Origin: Limnephilus marmoratus
Lineage: Eukaryota > Arthropoda > Insecta > Trichoptera > Limnephilidae
Direction of reading: 5' to 3'
Length of the DNA stretch: 64,000 nt
NCBI GenBank assembly: GCA_917880885.1
Contig: OU862928.1
Span: 38,924,962 to 38,988,961, forward strand
A model generated the notes under the pieces. The model searched no databases and was not told the origin of the DNA. It saw nothing but the letters and a program-made list of their open reading frames with translations. Below are positions 22,195 through 32,084 of this stretch, in pieces (the first letter of the stretch is position 1; the number at the start of each line of letters is the position of its first letter). The position numbers were made by a program, and so were the translations under genes.

Positions 22195-23256
22195 TAGCGA
22201 TGTGTCAGTTCAGCTGGAATGGGCTCATGTGATCCGCTCCTTTGCGGGAAGCGGTTACTACTCCCACTCCTTTTTCAAATCGACTACTCCAAGAGAACCC
22301 TGTCCCGGAACTCGGGCTCATTCCCAAACCCGAAAAACTCGGATGCCTCCACCGGCCGGCGGGTGTCCCCGTGTTCGCCGCGAGGCGAGGTACTCCGGTA
22401 CTAGTGAGTCTAGTGACTGAGTAGTAGTAACCGTCCGGTGTCCCCGAAGCGCTACACTCTCCACTCCACTCACGAGTCGCGAGTCTCGGCGAGTGTCGGG
22501 TTCTTGGAACTGCGTGAATCGTGAAACACTCGAGCTACTCAACGCCGCAGCGCGAAGCCGCGGCGCAGATTCGAATTACAAGTCCCGAGATCGCCGAGTA
22601 CGAGTATGCATCTTGGTCCGAGCGACGTAAGTCGTGAACCGCGACAAACACCCGCCACTCTTGTCACTCCCTCCCACTCCCGCGACTCACGAACCACGAT
22701 ACATTCCTCATTCAGTCTTCAGTCATTCCGACCCCGGCCGGCAATCAACACGCACGTGCCTGACCGCTTGGCGTAACAGTATACTGCTGCCTAACGTCAT
22801 CGCGGAATTGTTTAGAATATTCGACTAGACACGGAGTAATTTTCAATTAGAGCATATATTAGTATTGTTACTCAACGGGTGAAGTGCATTATAAAATAAT
22901 AGTTTATAATAAAGCATTACAGCTAATTTACTTATTTAAATTCTCAATAAAAGCCCGTGCAATGTAGGTCCATTGAATGTACCTACATTGCACGGGTGAC
23001 GGGTCCGAGCCCTCGTGTGGGTCTTGTCCTGCTCCAGGGTTCTGAGTTGTCGTGCGGGTTCTACGAGTAGGTCCTGGCTCCAAGTTCTTTGAACCCGTGC
23101 GTCCCGGTTCGGTGCACCGCAACAACATTCAGTGCTCAGTCCGCAGTGTCCGCACCTAAGAACTCGGACCCGGGACCTGCTCCTAGAACCCGTGTACTTT
23201 TAAGAGGAGGCAAGTCTCGGAGGCTTCCGGTAAAATGCAGAACTTACCCACCTCTA
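22195..23256. mobile_element. hAT-like non-autonomous element (1062 bp)
   Basis: There is a perfect 8-bp duplication 'ctaccaac' at 22187-22194 and 23257-23264. The ends are TAGCGATGTGTCAGT and, reversed, TAGAGGTGGGTAAGT (11 of 15 identical). Removing the insert restores the host LINE reading frame. The interior is unusually GC-rich and contains no transposase. It includes a hairpin with 16-bp arms at 22953-22999 (cccgtgcaatgtaggt / acctacattgcacggg). Open frames across it are shadows. Confidence 0.88.
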
Positions 23257-23624
23257 CTACCAACTACGATCAGACAAAGTGACTCCTTTACAAAATTCAA
23301 ACAAGATATTAAAAAATGGATTATAAGTATTGGACGCCACACTATCACAAATATCTGTAAAATAAATCACACATAGACAGAAATAACTATTCACATACAA
23401 CCTAACCCTTATAAAATAAATGAAAATAATGGAATCCTGTCAACTTTAACCTATAAATAGATTAGGCAGAATTTATTTCATTACTCCGTCTCAAACATTT
23501 TTAAAATAACTCTCTTTAAAAGATTTACCACCCTTCCAATCACCCTTCTGTTTTAATTCTATTCATAATATGTATTTTACCTGAAATATCCTTGTAACTA
23601 CTATATTCCTTTATATACCTGTAC

Positions 23625-23661
23625 GCCTGTCTCGACACAGGTATACCCTAGTGAGACAGGC
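23625..23661 (+). other. Conserved LINE 3'-UTR stem-loop (copy 1)
   Basis: Stem GCCTGTCTC / GAGACAGGC, 9 bp perfect, extendable outward by GTA/TAC after one mismatch. The loop 'gacacaggtataccctagt' carries the shared acacagg...cctagtg sequence found in copies at 37000, 39355, 49986 and 55303. Confidence 0.8.
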
Positions 23662-23867
23662 ATACAAATAAAACCATTGTAAATATATTTTATTATAGAT
23701 AAATAAATAATAAAAAAAATAAATAAAAAATAACGCACACAAAAAAATAATTATCCAATTTGGTGCAGGCGTTCGGAAGTTATGCGCGTGCGTACATACA
23801 TTTCGACGATTCATTTTTTGTCTATATATAGATAGACAAGAAATAGATTCGTTTTTACATTAGCTCC

Positions 23868-23945
23868 GCTCCACACAGGGGGCCCTAAAAATATAATTTC
23901 CCTCAGGGCCTATTGCATATTTGGGGATATTGGATGGGGGGGGGG
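23868..23945 (-). repeat. SINE-A 3' fragment plus poly-G
   Basis: 'attagctccgctccacacag' and the ccctcagggcctat tail region in reverse, truncated by a run of G (23937-23947). Confidence 0.65.
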
Positions 23946-23959
23946 GGGTTTAAGAAACA

Positions 23960-24480
23960 TTTTAGTGACCGACCGAAGGTTGGGTTTCGGTTTCGGCAAG
24001 TTTCGGGAAGTTTCGGCATCAGATTCGGTTTCGGCAGAAAATCTGCCGAACCTTCGGCTGCACCGAAACTCTGCGTTCGTGAATTATCGCCCATCGTTGG
24101 GCTGACTTAGAATGAGTTCGTGGCTCGTGTGTCACCCGCCATCATCTGCAAAATACTCAATAAATGAGGTCCTTCCTTTGTAATGTAAGTGTTGATTATT
24201 GACAATTTGTTGTTCGAAAAAGTAGTTAATATATTTGTTAATTTTTATAATTTTTGTTTGTTTTATAGCAGTAATATCAAAAAATACATAATTTATTTTT
24301 CACATACTTCAATAATTATTGTTTTTTTTATTTCATTTAACACGTGTAATAAGAATGTTATGATTGTAAACACGATTATAATTAAAATACTCTTATAATT
24401 AATGAGGTCCTTCCTATATATTGTAAGTGTGGATTATTGACAAATTTTTGTTGGAAGAAGTAGTTAAGAGCGTTTAACCA
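23960..24480. mobile_element. hAT-like remnant with internal duplication
   Basis: It begins at 'agtgaccgaccgaaggttgg' and is rich in 'ggtttcgg'. The reverse end 'ttcggtcggacacta' is at 29930-29944 in a related copy, and both share 'ttttcacatacttcaataatt'. A ~68-bp segment 'aatgaggtccttcc ... gtagttaa' is repeated at 24161-24228 and 24401-24468. Superfamily assignment rests only on the AGTGNCCGACCGAA-like end. Confidence 0.5.
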
Positions 24481-25349
24481 GCCAGCGGACGAAAATCCAC
24501 ATTTCGTCGAAAGTTGTTCTTACGATCGTGCAGAGCGGTTACAATGAGAAAGATTAATTATTCTCCATACCAGCTTTTTTAAATTATAACTCAATATCGA
24601 ATTTATTTCAATTCAAATTAGCTTTAATTTATACCTTCATCCAAAAATGCTGAAAGGCGTGATGATAAAACTATTAAAATAATGTACTTTTTGTAGTTAT
24701 TTTTTGATTATAAGTATTTATTATTTTTCAATAATGTCTAATTTTAATAAGAATGTTAAAAAAATCTGAAATATATTAGTTTGTAAGTGCGCAAAAAAAT
24801 ACACAAACGGACCAATTTTCGCCAAGAAACACATGTACGTACATATTTTTTAATGATTTTATTGAAACTAAAATTAAAATTCTAAAACATACGTTTGCTA
24901 GATAATGTATTGATTTATTTTAGTGCATGATTTTATTATTTGAAATAGGTGTGGTATAATACAATTTTTTTTTTGAAAATTGAACAAATCTGCCAAAGAC
25001 CTATGGAATAACATTATTATACTAAAAATATAAAAAATTTCTCAAAACTTATTACATACGAATGCTAGATAAAAGAACAATCTTTCGAAATCCATTTATA
25101 ATTTTTTGTGGGAAAAAGTCAATACGTCTGAAAACTTTTTAGAAAATGACGTATTTCCGGTTTTCGCCCGGGCCCGCAACCCGAATTTCTACCCATTTCT
25201 TACACATCTCTCTTAAACCCATTAAGTTTTAAAGCTCTTAAAAATATATGTTATTCTTGAAGATAATATCTAGACATTCCCCGCGCCGAAACGCAAATTA
25301 TATAAAATTCCCTCGATAGTAAAAAATCGCAAAGTATGCTCCCAAAATT
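24481..25349. other. AT-rich spacer, no feature recognised
   Basis: Nothing recognised on either strand. Confidence 0.5.
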
Positions 25350-25373
25350 ATTATAAACACTTATATGATGCGC

Positions 25374-25420
25374 AAATCCGACCGGTTTCGGAACAAACGT
25401 TCCTTCGTCAGGGAAAGCTT
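25374..25420 (-). ncRNA. Hammerhead-ribozyme-like motif, left copy
   Basis: The minus strand reads TCC-CTGACGA, stem GGAAC/GTTCC with loop GTTT, GAAA, ACCGGT-type stem III and the GTC triplet, then GGA. See the right copy for detail; the two are identical over this stretch. Confidence 0.6.
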
Positions 25421-25507
25421 ATACTAATTTGACAGTTTCGAACAATGTTTTATTATGGTAGGGGTGGAGCTGTTGCTAGTTAATAATGTAGATTGGGTGG
25501 GTAGGTA

Positions 25508-25978
25508 TTAGTGTAGAGTGGGTGGGTAGTGGAACAAATCCATGATTGGGCTATATGACAATATTTTTTGTTTGTTGAAAATAGATTCATTATTTTTAAG
25601 GGATTTTTTAATTTCCAAGGCTTCTAAGTTATCTAAACGTTTTCCTTTATTATTAATATGTAGAATATTTATCCCTGTATTTTTTTCAAAACTATGGTTA
25701 TTTTCAATGATATGGTTGGCGAACTCAGAAAAATTATTATTATTAAGACACCTTAAATGTTCTTTGATTCTGATTTCAAAATTACGAGTTGTTTTTCCAA
25801 TATAAAATGAGGGACAATCATTGCATTTCAGTTTATATATTCCGGAATTAGTCAATTTATGGTCTTTATCTTTAGCATTTCTCAAAAAATTACCGATATT
25901 ATTTCTTGTATAAAACGCTGGTTTAATATTAGAAGGGAGATTTTTGCGACATTGAACTGAAAAATTATTAATACACAA
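25508..25978 (-). pseudogene. Penelope-like GIY-YIG endonuclease domain
   Basis: The C-terminal GIY-YIG nuclease nicks the target for retrotransposition in Penelope-like elements. Key residues: GIYKLKCNDCPSFYIGKT (the GIY and YIG strands with a CxxC insertion typical of Penelope), then the conserved Arg in NFEIRIKEH, a downstream SEFANHIIENNHSF segment with His/Asn, and the catalytic Glu in DNLEALEI. The frame of ~156 codons is intact to a stop at 25508, so this domain may be complete although the upstream RT is not. The start codon given by the frame is not biological. Confidence 0.88.
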
Positions 25979-26039
25979 AATTTTACGCCATTCTTTATCA
26001 TTAATATTATTAGAATTGCATAGATATTTATTTTTTTAA

Positions 26040-26270
26040 ATTTTGCTGAGTTTTTTATTTAGGATGTTATCAATTAATTTTGGTTCATATCCGTTATTTA
26101 TAGAAATTTGTTTTATTATAGAAAGTTCAGAAAGGAAATTATTATTAGACATTGGGACATTTACTAAGCGGTGTATCATGAAATGGAAGGTGGAGTGTTT
26201 TTGTGAGACAGGGTGGTTGGAGGTCTTATGAATTACTATGTCAGTGTATGTTGGCTTGCGATATATACTA
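26040..26270 (-). pseudogene. Penelope-like RT C-terminal/linker fragment
   Basis: The minus-strand reading gives HPVSQKHSTFHFMIHRLVNV, then a PMSNNNFLSELSIIKQIS-like segment and NNGYEPKLIDNILNKK, matching the conserved region after the RT core of Penelope-like proteins. A stop precedes the GIY-YIG frame. The catalytic YxDD segment is not present. Confidence 0.75.
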
Positions 26271-26518
26271 AAATCGATTTTATTATTTTAATAGATAAAG
26301 TTAAATCCAAAAAGTTTAATTTTTCATTGCCTATTCCTTAAAAATAATGAATCTATTATCAACAAACAAAAAATATTGTCATATAGCCCAATCATGGATT
26401 TGTTCCCCTACCCACTTACTCTACACTAATACCTACCCACCCAATCTACATTATTAACTAGCAACGGCTCAACCCCTACCATAATAAAACATTGTTCGAA
26501 ACTGTCAAATAGTATAAG

Positions 26519-26565
26519 CTTTCCCTGACGAAGGAACGTTTGTTCCGAAACCGGTCGGATTTGCG
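26519..26565 (+). ncRNA. Hammerhead-ribozyme-like motif, right copy
   Basis: CTGACGA at 26525-26531, stem II GGAAC/GTTCC (26533-26537 / 26542-26546) with a GTTT loop, GAAA at 26547-26550, a self-complementary ACCGGT stem III, and the GTC cleavage triplet at 26554-26556. A short stem I pairs TCC (26522-26524) with GGA (26557-26559). The extra A at 26532 departs from the canonical core. Penelope-like elements are known to carry such minimal hammerheads in their terminal repeats. Confidence 0.65.
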
Positions 26566-26610
26566 CATCATATAAGTGGTTTATACAAAGTCGAATTGTT
26601 TCATTTTTCT

Positions 26611-26935
26611 ATAATGGATAACCACAAAGTAATAGCTACATTCAAAAATATATTATAAACACGTTTGTTTCAGTTATTTTAGAAGTTATATGTATGAAAA
26701 AATTCACAGTGTTTCTTTAAATACTGTTTAAGACAATGCCCGCAAGATTTTTGCTCTATTTTAATCGAGTCGTGTTTTATTAAACGTTTTCGAAAATGGT
26801 TCTTAAAACTAATTACAATATATAAATTTCTTTTTAACGAAACTACCCAATTCAAAAGAGAAAAACATTTCTCGTGCTTGAATTTTGGAGAGTGCCATTG
26901 TAAAATGCGAACAGGTACAGAGAGTATGTTAAAAA
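26611..26935. other. AT-rich spacer, no feature recognised
   Basis: Nothing recognised between the Penelope-like copy and the next LINE. Confidence 0.5.
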
Positions 26936-27049
26936 AAAAATAAAAACCTGAAAACTAACGCAAAACAAATATTACTATACAGAAAAGCGGAATATTCAAT
27001 AATAAACACAAAATTAAACGAAATTGATTGGGATCATAAACTTAACCAT

Positions 27050-27952
27050 TTGAATACTCAACCCGCAACTGACGTCTTCTACAACATATTAAACAACATT
27101 AAAATAAATTATGTACCAACTAAACCAGCTAAAAATTGTAATTATCCGCCGTGGTACACATCATCGCTCATAAAAATAATTAAAGAGAAAAATAAATACC
27201 ATAAAAATTTTAAAAAATTTCAAAATCCACGTGACTATCAAACGTTTTCTCTCTTAAGATCTAGACAAAAACGTATCGCACAACAACTCTACATTAATTA
27301 TATACATACTGCTGAAAATAGCATAAATGGTAATCCTAAACTCTTCTGGAATATTTTTAATAACATGAAAAAAACACAATCGTCTCTTCCAAGGACGATG
27401 CACCTAGATGACAAAAAAGCAGAAAATGGCCAAGACATATGCAATATTTTCATGGAACATTTCCAATCAGTTTACATAAACGATAATAACCTACCAGACT
27501 TCGACATACCAGAAAACACAAATAACATAAATATCACCACGGTCAAATTCACACGAGAAATAATCTTAAAAGAAATAAAAGCTCTTGACATAAACACAAG
27601 CGCGGGGTGTGATGACATTCCCTCATACTTTATAGTTAATTGCGCGGAAACACTTGCAAAACCTCTCTGCATTATATATAATAAATCAATGAACGAAGGC
27701 ACGGTACCTGAAATATGGAAAAGAGCCTATGTAACACCAATCCACAAAAATGGTGAAAAAAATAATGTTAAAAACTATCGGCCGATTTCAAAACTAACAA
27801 TATTCAGTAAGTTAATGGAAAAAATTGTTTACAAATATCTAAGCCCACAACTGAATCACATCATTACAACAAAGCAACCCGGTTTTACAAAAGGCAGAAA
27901 TGTGGAAAGTAATAATAATATTTGGCTGATTTATAAAGCGCCGTTTTCATGA
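27050..27952 (+). pseudogene. LINE ORF2 part 1: linker and RT fingers
   Basis: The frame is already open upstream to about 26950. Landmarks: PPWYTSSLIKIIKEKNKYHK (pre-RT linker), NGNPKLFWNIFNNMKK, DINTSAGCDDIPSYFI, then VKNYRPISKLTIFSKLMEKI and QPGFTKGRNVES. It is truncated by the 66-bp insert, after which the frame reads nonsense to a stop at 27950. The protein is the polyprotein of a non-LTR retrotransposon. Confidence 0.88.
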
Positions 27953-27978
27953 AAAATCATCTCAAGGGCGCTGACGCT
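27913..27978. mobile_element. 66-bp insertion with 8-bp duplication in LINE ORF
   Basis: The perfect duplication GAAAGTAA lies at 27905-27912 and 27979-27986. The insert begins 'taataatatttggctg' and ends 'gggcgctgacgct', with a short inverted pair AGCGCC/GGCGCT inside but no clear terminal inverted repeats. Insert plus duplication is 74 bp, which shifts the frame. Confidence 0.8.
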
Positions 27979-29145
27979 GAAAGTAACCTCGTTCTTCTTA
28001 CTGAATTCATTGTCGATCACATGGACAACCGCACTCAAGTAGATATCATTTATACAGACTTTGCCAAAGCATTTGATAAAATTAATCAAAAACTATTACT
28101 CAGAAAACTTTGGTCATTAGGTATACGTGGTAATTTATTTCGTTGGGTTACATCTTATATACTCAAGAGATCACAGGCAGTAGAAATAAAGGGTTTCGAA
28201 TCAGATTTCAGTGAAATTTCCTCTGGGATCCAACAGGGTTCACATCTCGGACCATTATTTTTCATTTTATATATCAATGATTTGGTCAATGTTGTTAAAT
28301 ACTCTGAAATAGAATTATTTGCTGATGATGCCAAGCTATACAAGCCAATAAAAAGTCTAAACGATTGCGTCAATTTACAACATGATTTAAACAATATATT
28401 TACCTATTGCCAACAAAATCAACTATTTATAAATGTCTCAAAATGTCACCATATTACCTTTTCAAGAAATAAAAATAAAACATTATTTAATTATTCTATA
28501 AATAACAACAACATTGCAACAGTCTCAGATATTCGTGATCTTGGAATAACCCTTGATAGTAAACTACAATACAACCTTCATATACAACAAATCACAAATA
28601 AAGCTGCTAAAATTTTAGGTATTATCATGAGAAACACAAAACTTTTTAATAGTATCAACGTCATTAAGCAACTCTACTTTGCCTACGTACGAAGTCATTT
28701 GGAGTTTGCGTCAGTTGTTTGGTCTCCATTTTATAAAATCCATACGAACAAAATTGAAGCAATTCAAAACAAATTCCTCAAATATCTTTGTTACAAGTCA
28801 TATGTAAGATTTAATAATTATGCAGAGGCAGCCTCATACTTTAAAATTGATTCATTGAGTGTACGAAGGCATCATAAGGATGCAATATTCCTGTATAAAT
28901 TAGTTAACAATAATATTCAATGCCCAGAGTTGCTAAATAAAATTCAATTTAATGTACCTGCGCGTACAACACGCTCTTCTGTCCTGTTCAGGGTTGATCA
29001 ATGCAAGACAAACTGCAAGCAAAATTCTTGTCTGAACAGACTATGCAATAGTTACAATAGCATATTATCCAAGGTGGACATTTTCAATTCCGAACCTACC
29101 AAATATAAGGGGTACATAAAAGAGTATTTCTCTGATGTTTCATGA
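27949..29145 (+). pseudogene. LINE ORF2 part 2: RT palm, thumb, C-terminus
   Basis: The palm starts at LVLLTEFIVDHM with TDFAKAFDKINQKLL, followed by SSGIQQGSHLGPLFFILYIN and the catalytic FADDAKLY at 28318-28341. The thumb/C-terminal part includes RSHLEFASVVWSPFYKIHTN, a cysteine-containing stretch VDQCKTNCKQNSCLNRLC, and the end KGYIKEYFSDVS before the stop. All palm motifs are intact. The first codons (27949-27978) belong to the inserted 66 bp. Joined to part 1 without the insertion the frame would be continuous. Confidence 0.9.
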
Positions 29146-29689
29146 ATATGTTATGTGTCTATGTTTCTATCGTTTATCTTTAATTCTGTTATGATTTGAT
29201 TTATATGTACAATCTGGCTTCTTATGGTTACCAATGTATTGATATTTTATGTTTTATGTAAATTTTAGTTTTATATACTTAATCTTTTGTTTTATAAAAT
29301 TTTTGATCTCATACTGCTTTATTATAAATTTATTATTTAATTTTTTTTATTATGCTGTTAATCAGAGGTAAAGTCACATAGAGGAAATCCATAATTGGTT
29401 TTATTTTGGCTATACAAACATGTACAAACTGTAAAAATGTAAACTGTCGATTTCCCGAAAATAAATAAATAAATAAATAAATTACAAGTACTTATATTTA
29501 AAAAAATATGTACACGAAGACAAGTCGATATAATGAGAGTTATGTAATATAAGATAACACAGGCACAGATATATCAGAAATAAAAATAATATTATTGTAT
29601 TTACTCAATAGATAGATTGTAAGTAGAATGTTAGCTCTCTCCTCTAACATTCATAATTTCGTGTCTCTCCATCTTCTTCTTTGCGGAGC

Positions 29690-29945
29690 CTTAACATGTT
29701 TTGTTAATTTTTACAACAGTAATATTTAAAAAAACACACATATTTTTTCACATACTTCAATTATTGTTTTTTATTTTATTTAACCCGTGTAAACTATCTG
29801 CATAAAAGTAAAAAATAAGCCAAATTTCAGTAAACAATGGATTTTTAACATGTCTAAAAAAGTTTCGGTTTCGGCCGAAACTGAGACAGATACCGAAGAA
29901 TCGGTTTCGGTTTCGGTAGAAAGTCATGTTTCGGTCGGACACTAC
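29690..29945. mobile_element. hAT-like remnant, right end
   Basis: It ends 'atgtttcggtcggacacta' and is rich in 'ggtttcgg'. It shares 'ttcacatacttcaattattg' and 'taacccgtgtaa' with the copy at 23960-24480. The short minus-strand frame is a shadow. Confidence 0.5.
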
Positions 29946-29984
29946 TGAATTCCCACCATCCTGACCTTATCAAAAAAAAAAATC

Positions 29985-30315
29985 AATTTAGGAGGCGGGA
30001 ATGGGTACCGCCGCCCTGGGTGCCTTTATTGGATAACCAACACCTCTGTCATAGGTCACCCCAAGTGGTTTGCTACGTTTGGTGATTTAGCAGGGGTGCC
30101 CGGTTCCATGGAGTGAGGTTTGTCTTGGTCTTACAGGCGGATGACCAGGATACACTGAACCCCAGATTCCTATCCACCCCTTAAACCCTTTTCCTTCCCA
30201 TAAATCTCCTCTACTTCCTTTCCTTAAAAAAACTCCACACAGCATCCCCAAAGATGACATAGGCCTTGAGGGAAATTATTTTCCTCTGGGCCTCCTGTGT
30301 GGAGCTCATGTAAAA
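29985..30315 (+). repeat. SINE-A copy
   Basis: Head 'ggaggcgggaatgggtaccg', body 'gttctatccaccccttaaac'-like, and the 3' hairpin 'cttgagggaaattattttcc'. It ends 'gtgtggagctcatgt' and an A-run. One of the cleanest copies. Confidence 0.85.
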
Positions 30316-30334
30316 AAAAAAACTCCTCCCCATC

Positions 30335-30480
30335 CCCTAATCTCAACCACTCAACCATGGAGAAAAAAAGCTCCATGTTGACAACATAACCTCATTCCAG
30401 GACGCCATAGTCTCACCGGTTCCAGTCAGTTGGGAGCGGTTGAAACTCTCGAGGATGACTTTCTCAGACTCTCTCTGGGA
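30335..30480 (+). repeat. SINE-B 3' fragment, diverged
   Basis: Weak match: 'gccatagtctcaccgg' and 'gttgggagcggttgaaactc' resemble the SINE-B 3' end. Confidence 0.4.
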
Positions 30481-30915
30481 CGACTTATAAAATAAAATTT
30501 TAATTTAAATTATGCAAACTGTATACCTTATTTATTCCTTGTTTGTACTGATTGAAATGTTTAAATAACGTGTTCTTCCGTTGATTGTAAATTTCCCCAT
30601 GATGCTAGTCTAGCCTATAACAGCCGATAATCGCCGAGTCTTCATCGCCTTTTAATTAGACTCGTGAAACTGCTACAGAATCGCAATGAGCAGATACGTC
30701 ATCAGAAAAATCAAGGCTACAATTATTTTGGGCAGCCGGTGACATTCTCAGTAAAAGAACGCACAGGTCACTTCAGTTTACTGGGAAAGAGATAAAAGCG
30801 TGCGTTTTTCCTGTTCCAAAAAGATGGTTACATTTTTAATTTAATTGTTTCTGCGTCATGATAAATTATTATTCTATGAAAGCGCAAAAGAAAGACAGCC
30901 TTCCGGTCATTTTTT
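30481..30915. other. AT-rich spacer, no feature recognised
   Basis: Nothing recognised. Confidence 0.45.
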
Positions 30916-30919
30916 ACAA

Positions 30920-31375
30920 TAGTCCACACAGAAAAAAAAATCCAGGAGACCCTAAGGAAAATAATTTCCCTCAAGGCCTATTTCAACTTCAGGAATGCGT
31001 GGATGGTTTTGTGGGGGTTCTGAAGGTTTTAAGAGGACGTTCTGGGATCGACAAATGTATGATAAGTGGTCGGTGGGTAGGAATCTGGGGGTTAGTCCAG
31101 GAATGACGGACGTATGAATCCATACCTCCCACTGCGGTGCATGGGGATGGGTCGAGGATGTGCGGCTGGAGAGTTCTACATAGGTTAGTGTCCCTCAACC
31201 AGTCGCTTCTATGTGGGCCGCCACGCAGTAGGCGAGCAAACGCATTCGCCACTAAGACCTAGACAAACCTAACCCCATGTCAAAAATCACTAAACGCAGC
31301 GAACCATTCGGGGTGACCTACGGCAGGGGTATTGGTTATCAAATAAATTGTTTTTAGGACAACGGTACCGATACT
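30920..31375 (-). repeat. SINE-A copy, diverged
   Basis: In reverse order: 'agtccacacagaaaaaaaaa', 'ccctcaaggcctat', 'ggaatgacggacgtatgaat', 'ggatgggtcgaggatgtgcg'. It ends by 'ggtgacctacggcaggggta' and a poly-C. Confidence 0.75.
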
Positions 31376-31412
31376 ACCCCCCCCCCCCCCCCCCCCCCCC
31401 CCCCCGCCCCCA
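31376..31412. repeat. Poly-C tract
   Basis: About 27 consecutive C, then 'gcccc'. Confidence 0.97.
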
Positions 31413-31539
31413 AATTCGATGTAGGAACCAATTTCGGTAAAGATTTACTATTCTCACACAATCTCAGTGTGCAAAATTACCAAAAGCATCATTTTATTTT
31501 ATCTTGATTACCATAAGAGTCGTTCAATTTCTATATCCG

Positions 31540-32080
31540 CTGTATCAACTTTTAGTGATTCGAAGAAAACCGCAAAAAACTGTCACATCTCTTGCGTAAA
31601 TAAAAAAATGCTTTTTATTTTTTTATATAATGAATTAGAGTAATATTCATTCTAAAAGTGTTCATTTTTCAATGTATGCCTAGAAATATTTAAGTAATTT
31701 GGATAAATGAAATGGATATAGCGGATTTTGATACTCACTTCTTAATTTGAATGGAATATAGAGGCTTTTGAAACTCAACTGACCTGAGGGGCGTGTTTCT
31801 ACACCCGCCATCTTGGCAAAATAACTGATCGTGATTGGTTGAATTCCGATATAGCGGGTTTTGATAGTAACTTCTTGAATGATATAGGGGGGTTTTGTTT
31901 CTCGCTCGTAGTTTTAACATGGTTTTTGGTTGTGATAAAGGAGGTTTTGAAACTCAATTTTAGATTAGTCTTGTTCCTTGCAAAAATGTGAACAAGATGT
32001 CATACTCAGATCATTTTGTCAAAAAATCGGATATAGCGGGTATTGAAATTATATGACTCAAGAAAGAATTTTTTTCGTTT
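31540..32080. repeat. Irregularly spaced 'gatatagcgggttttgaaac' motif cluster
   Basis: About six variants of this ~20-bp motif (near 31715, 31755, 31850, 31890, 31940 and 32030) separated by unequal unrelated spacers; a reversed trace is at 31535. Not a tandem array and not recognised. Confidence 0.6.
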
Positions 32081-32084
32081 CATG

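Larger units (their letters stand above)
21899..23740 (+). mobile_element. LINE 3' fragment inserted in Helitron-like element, itself split by hAT
   Basis: The coding tail begins at 21947 (PLTTSTDTIFNSFNVMDIKQ), continues with KNNELLQTPFFKTTFGQRHS and CKLYNTLPT up to 22194, and resumes at 23257 with residues IRQSDSFTKFKQDIKKWIIS to a stop at 23374. The 3' UTR carries the conserved stem-loop (23625-23661) and ends in an ATAA-rich tail at 23695-23735. 5' truncated. Same type as the fragment at 38911-39500. Confidence 0.83.
21593..23840 (-). mobile_element. Helitron-like element split by a LINE (outer layer of nest)
   Basis: On the plus strand the 3' end comes first ('actagctggttcccggcatg', then 'aaacagctcgcgtgacacat', 'tttatacaaatttcattttg') and stops near 21898. 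The missing half resumes at about 23740 ('ataattatccaatttggtgc', 'ttcggaagttatgcgcgtg', 'tacatacatttcgacgattc'). Both parts align in order with the complete copy at 10738-11316. Confidence 0.75.
25350..26600 (-). mobile_element. Penelope-like retroelement, with inverted partial copy
   Basis: The main copy is on the minus strand: the RT tail region (26270-26040), the GIY-YIG endonuclease (25978-25508), and the 3' terminal region with hammerhead-like motif (25420-25350). An inverted copy of the 3' end lies on the plus strand at about 26310-26600 ('catatagcccaatcatggat', 'cccacccaatctacattatt', 'cgaaactgtcaaatagtata'). Complex inverted arrangements of partial copies are normal for Penelope-like elements. 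Confidence 0.9.
26940..29485 (+). mobile_element. LINE (jockey/CR1-type), nearly intact RT, ATAA-repeat tail
   Basis: Coding sequence for the linker, the whole RT and the C-terminal region, then a ~315-bp 3' UTR and an (ATAA)n tail at 29461-29485. The endonuclease is missing, so it is 5' truncated. The only lesion in the coding part is a 74-bp insertion-plus-duplication at 27913-27986. Confidence 0.92.

Noticed and set aside
22219..22828. Several overlapping frames in GC-rich sequence
   Set aside because: All lie in a non-coding hAT-like insert. They are open on both strands because GC-rich sequence has few stops.
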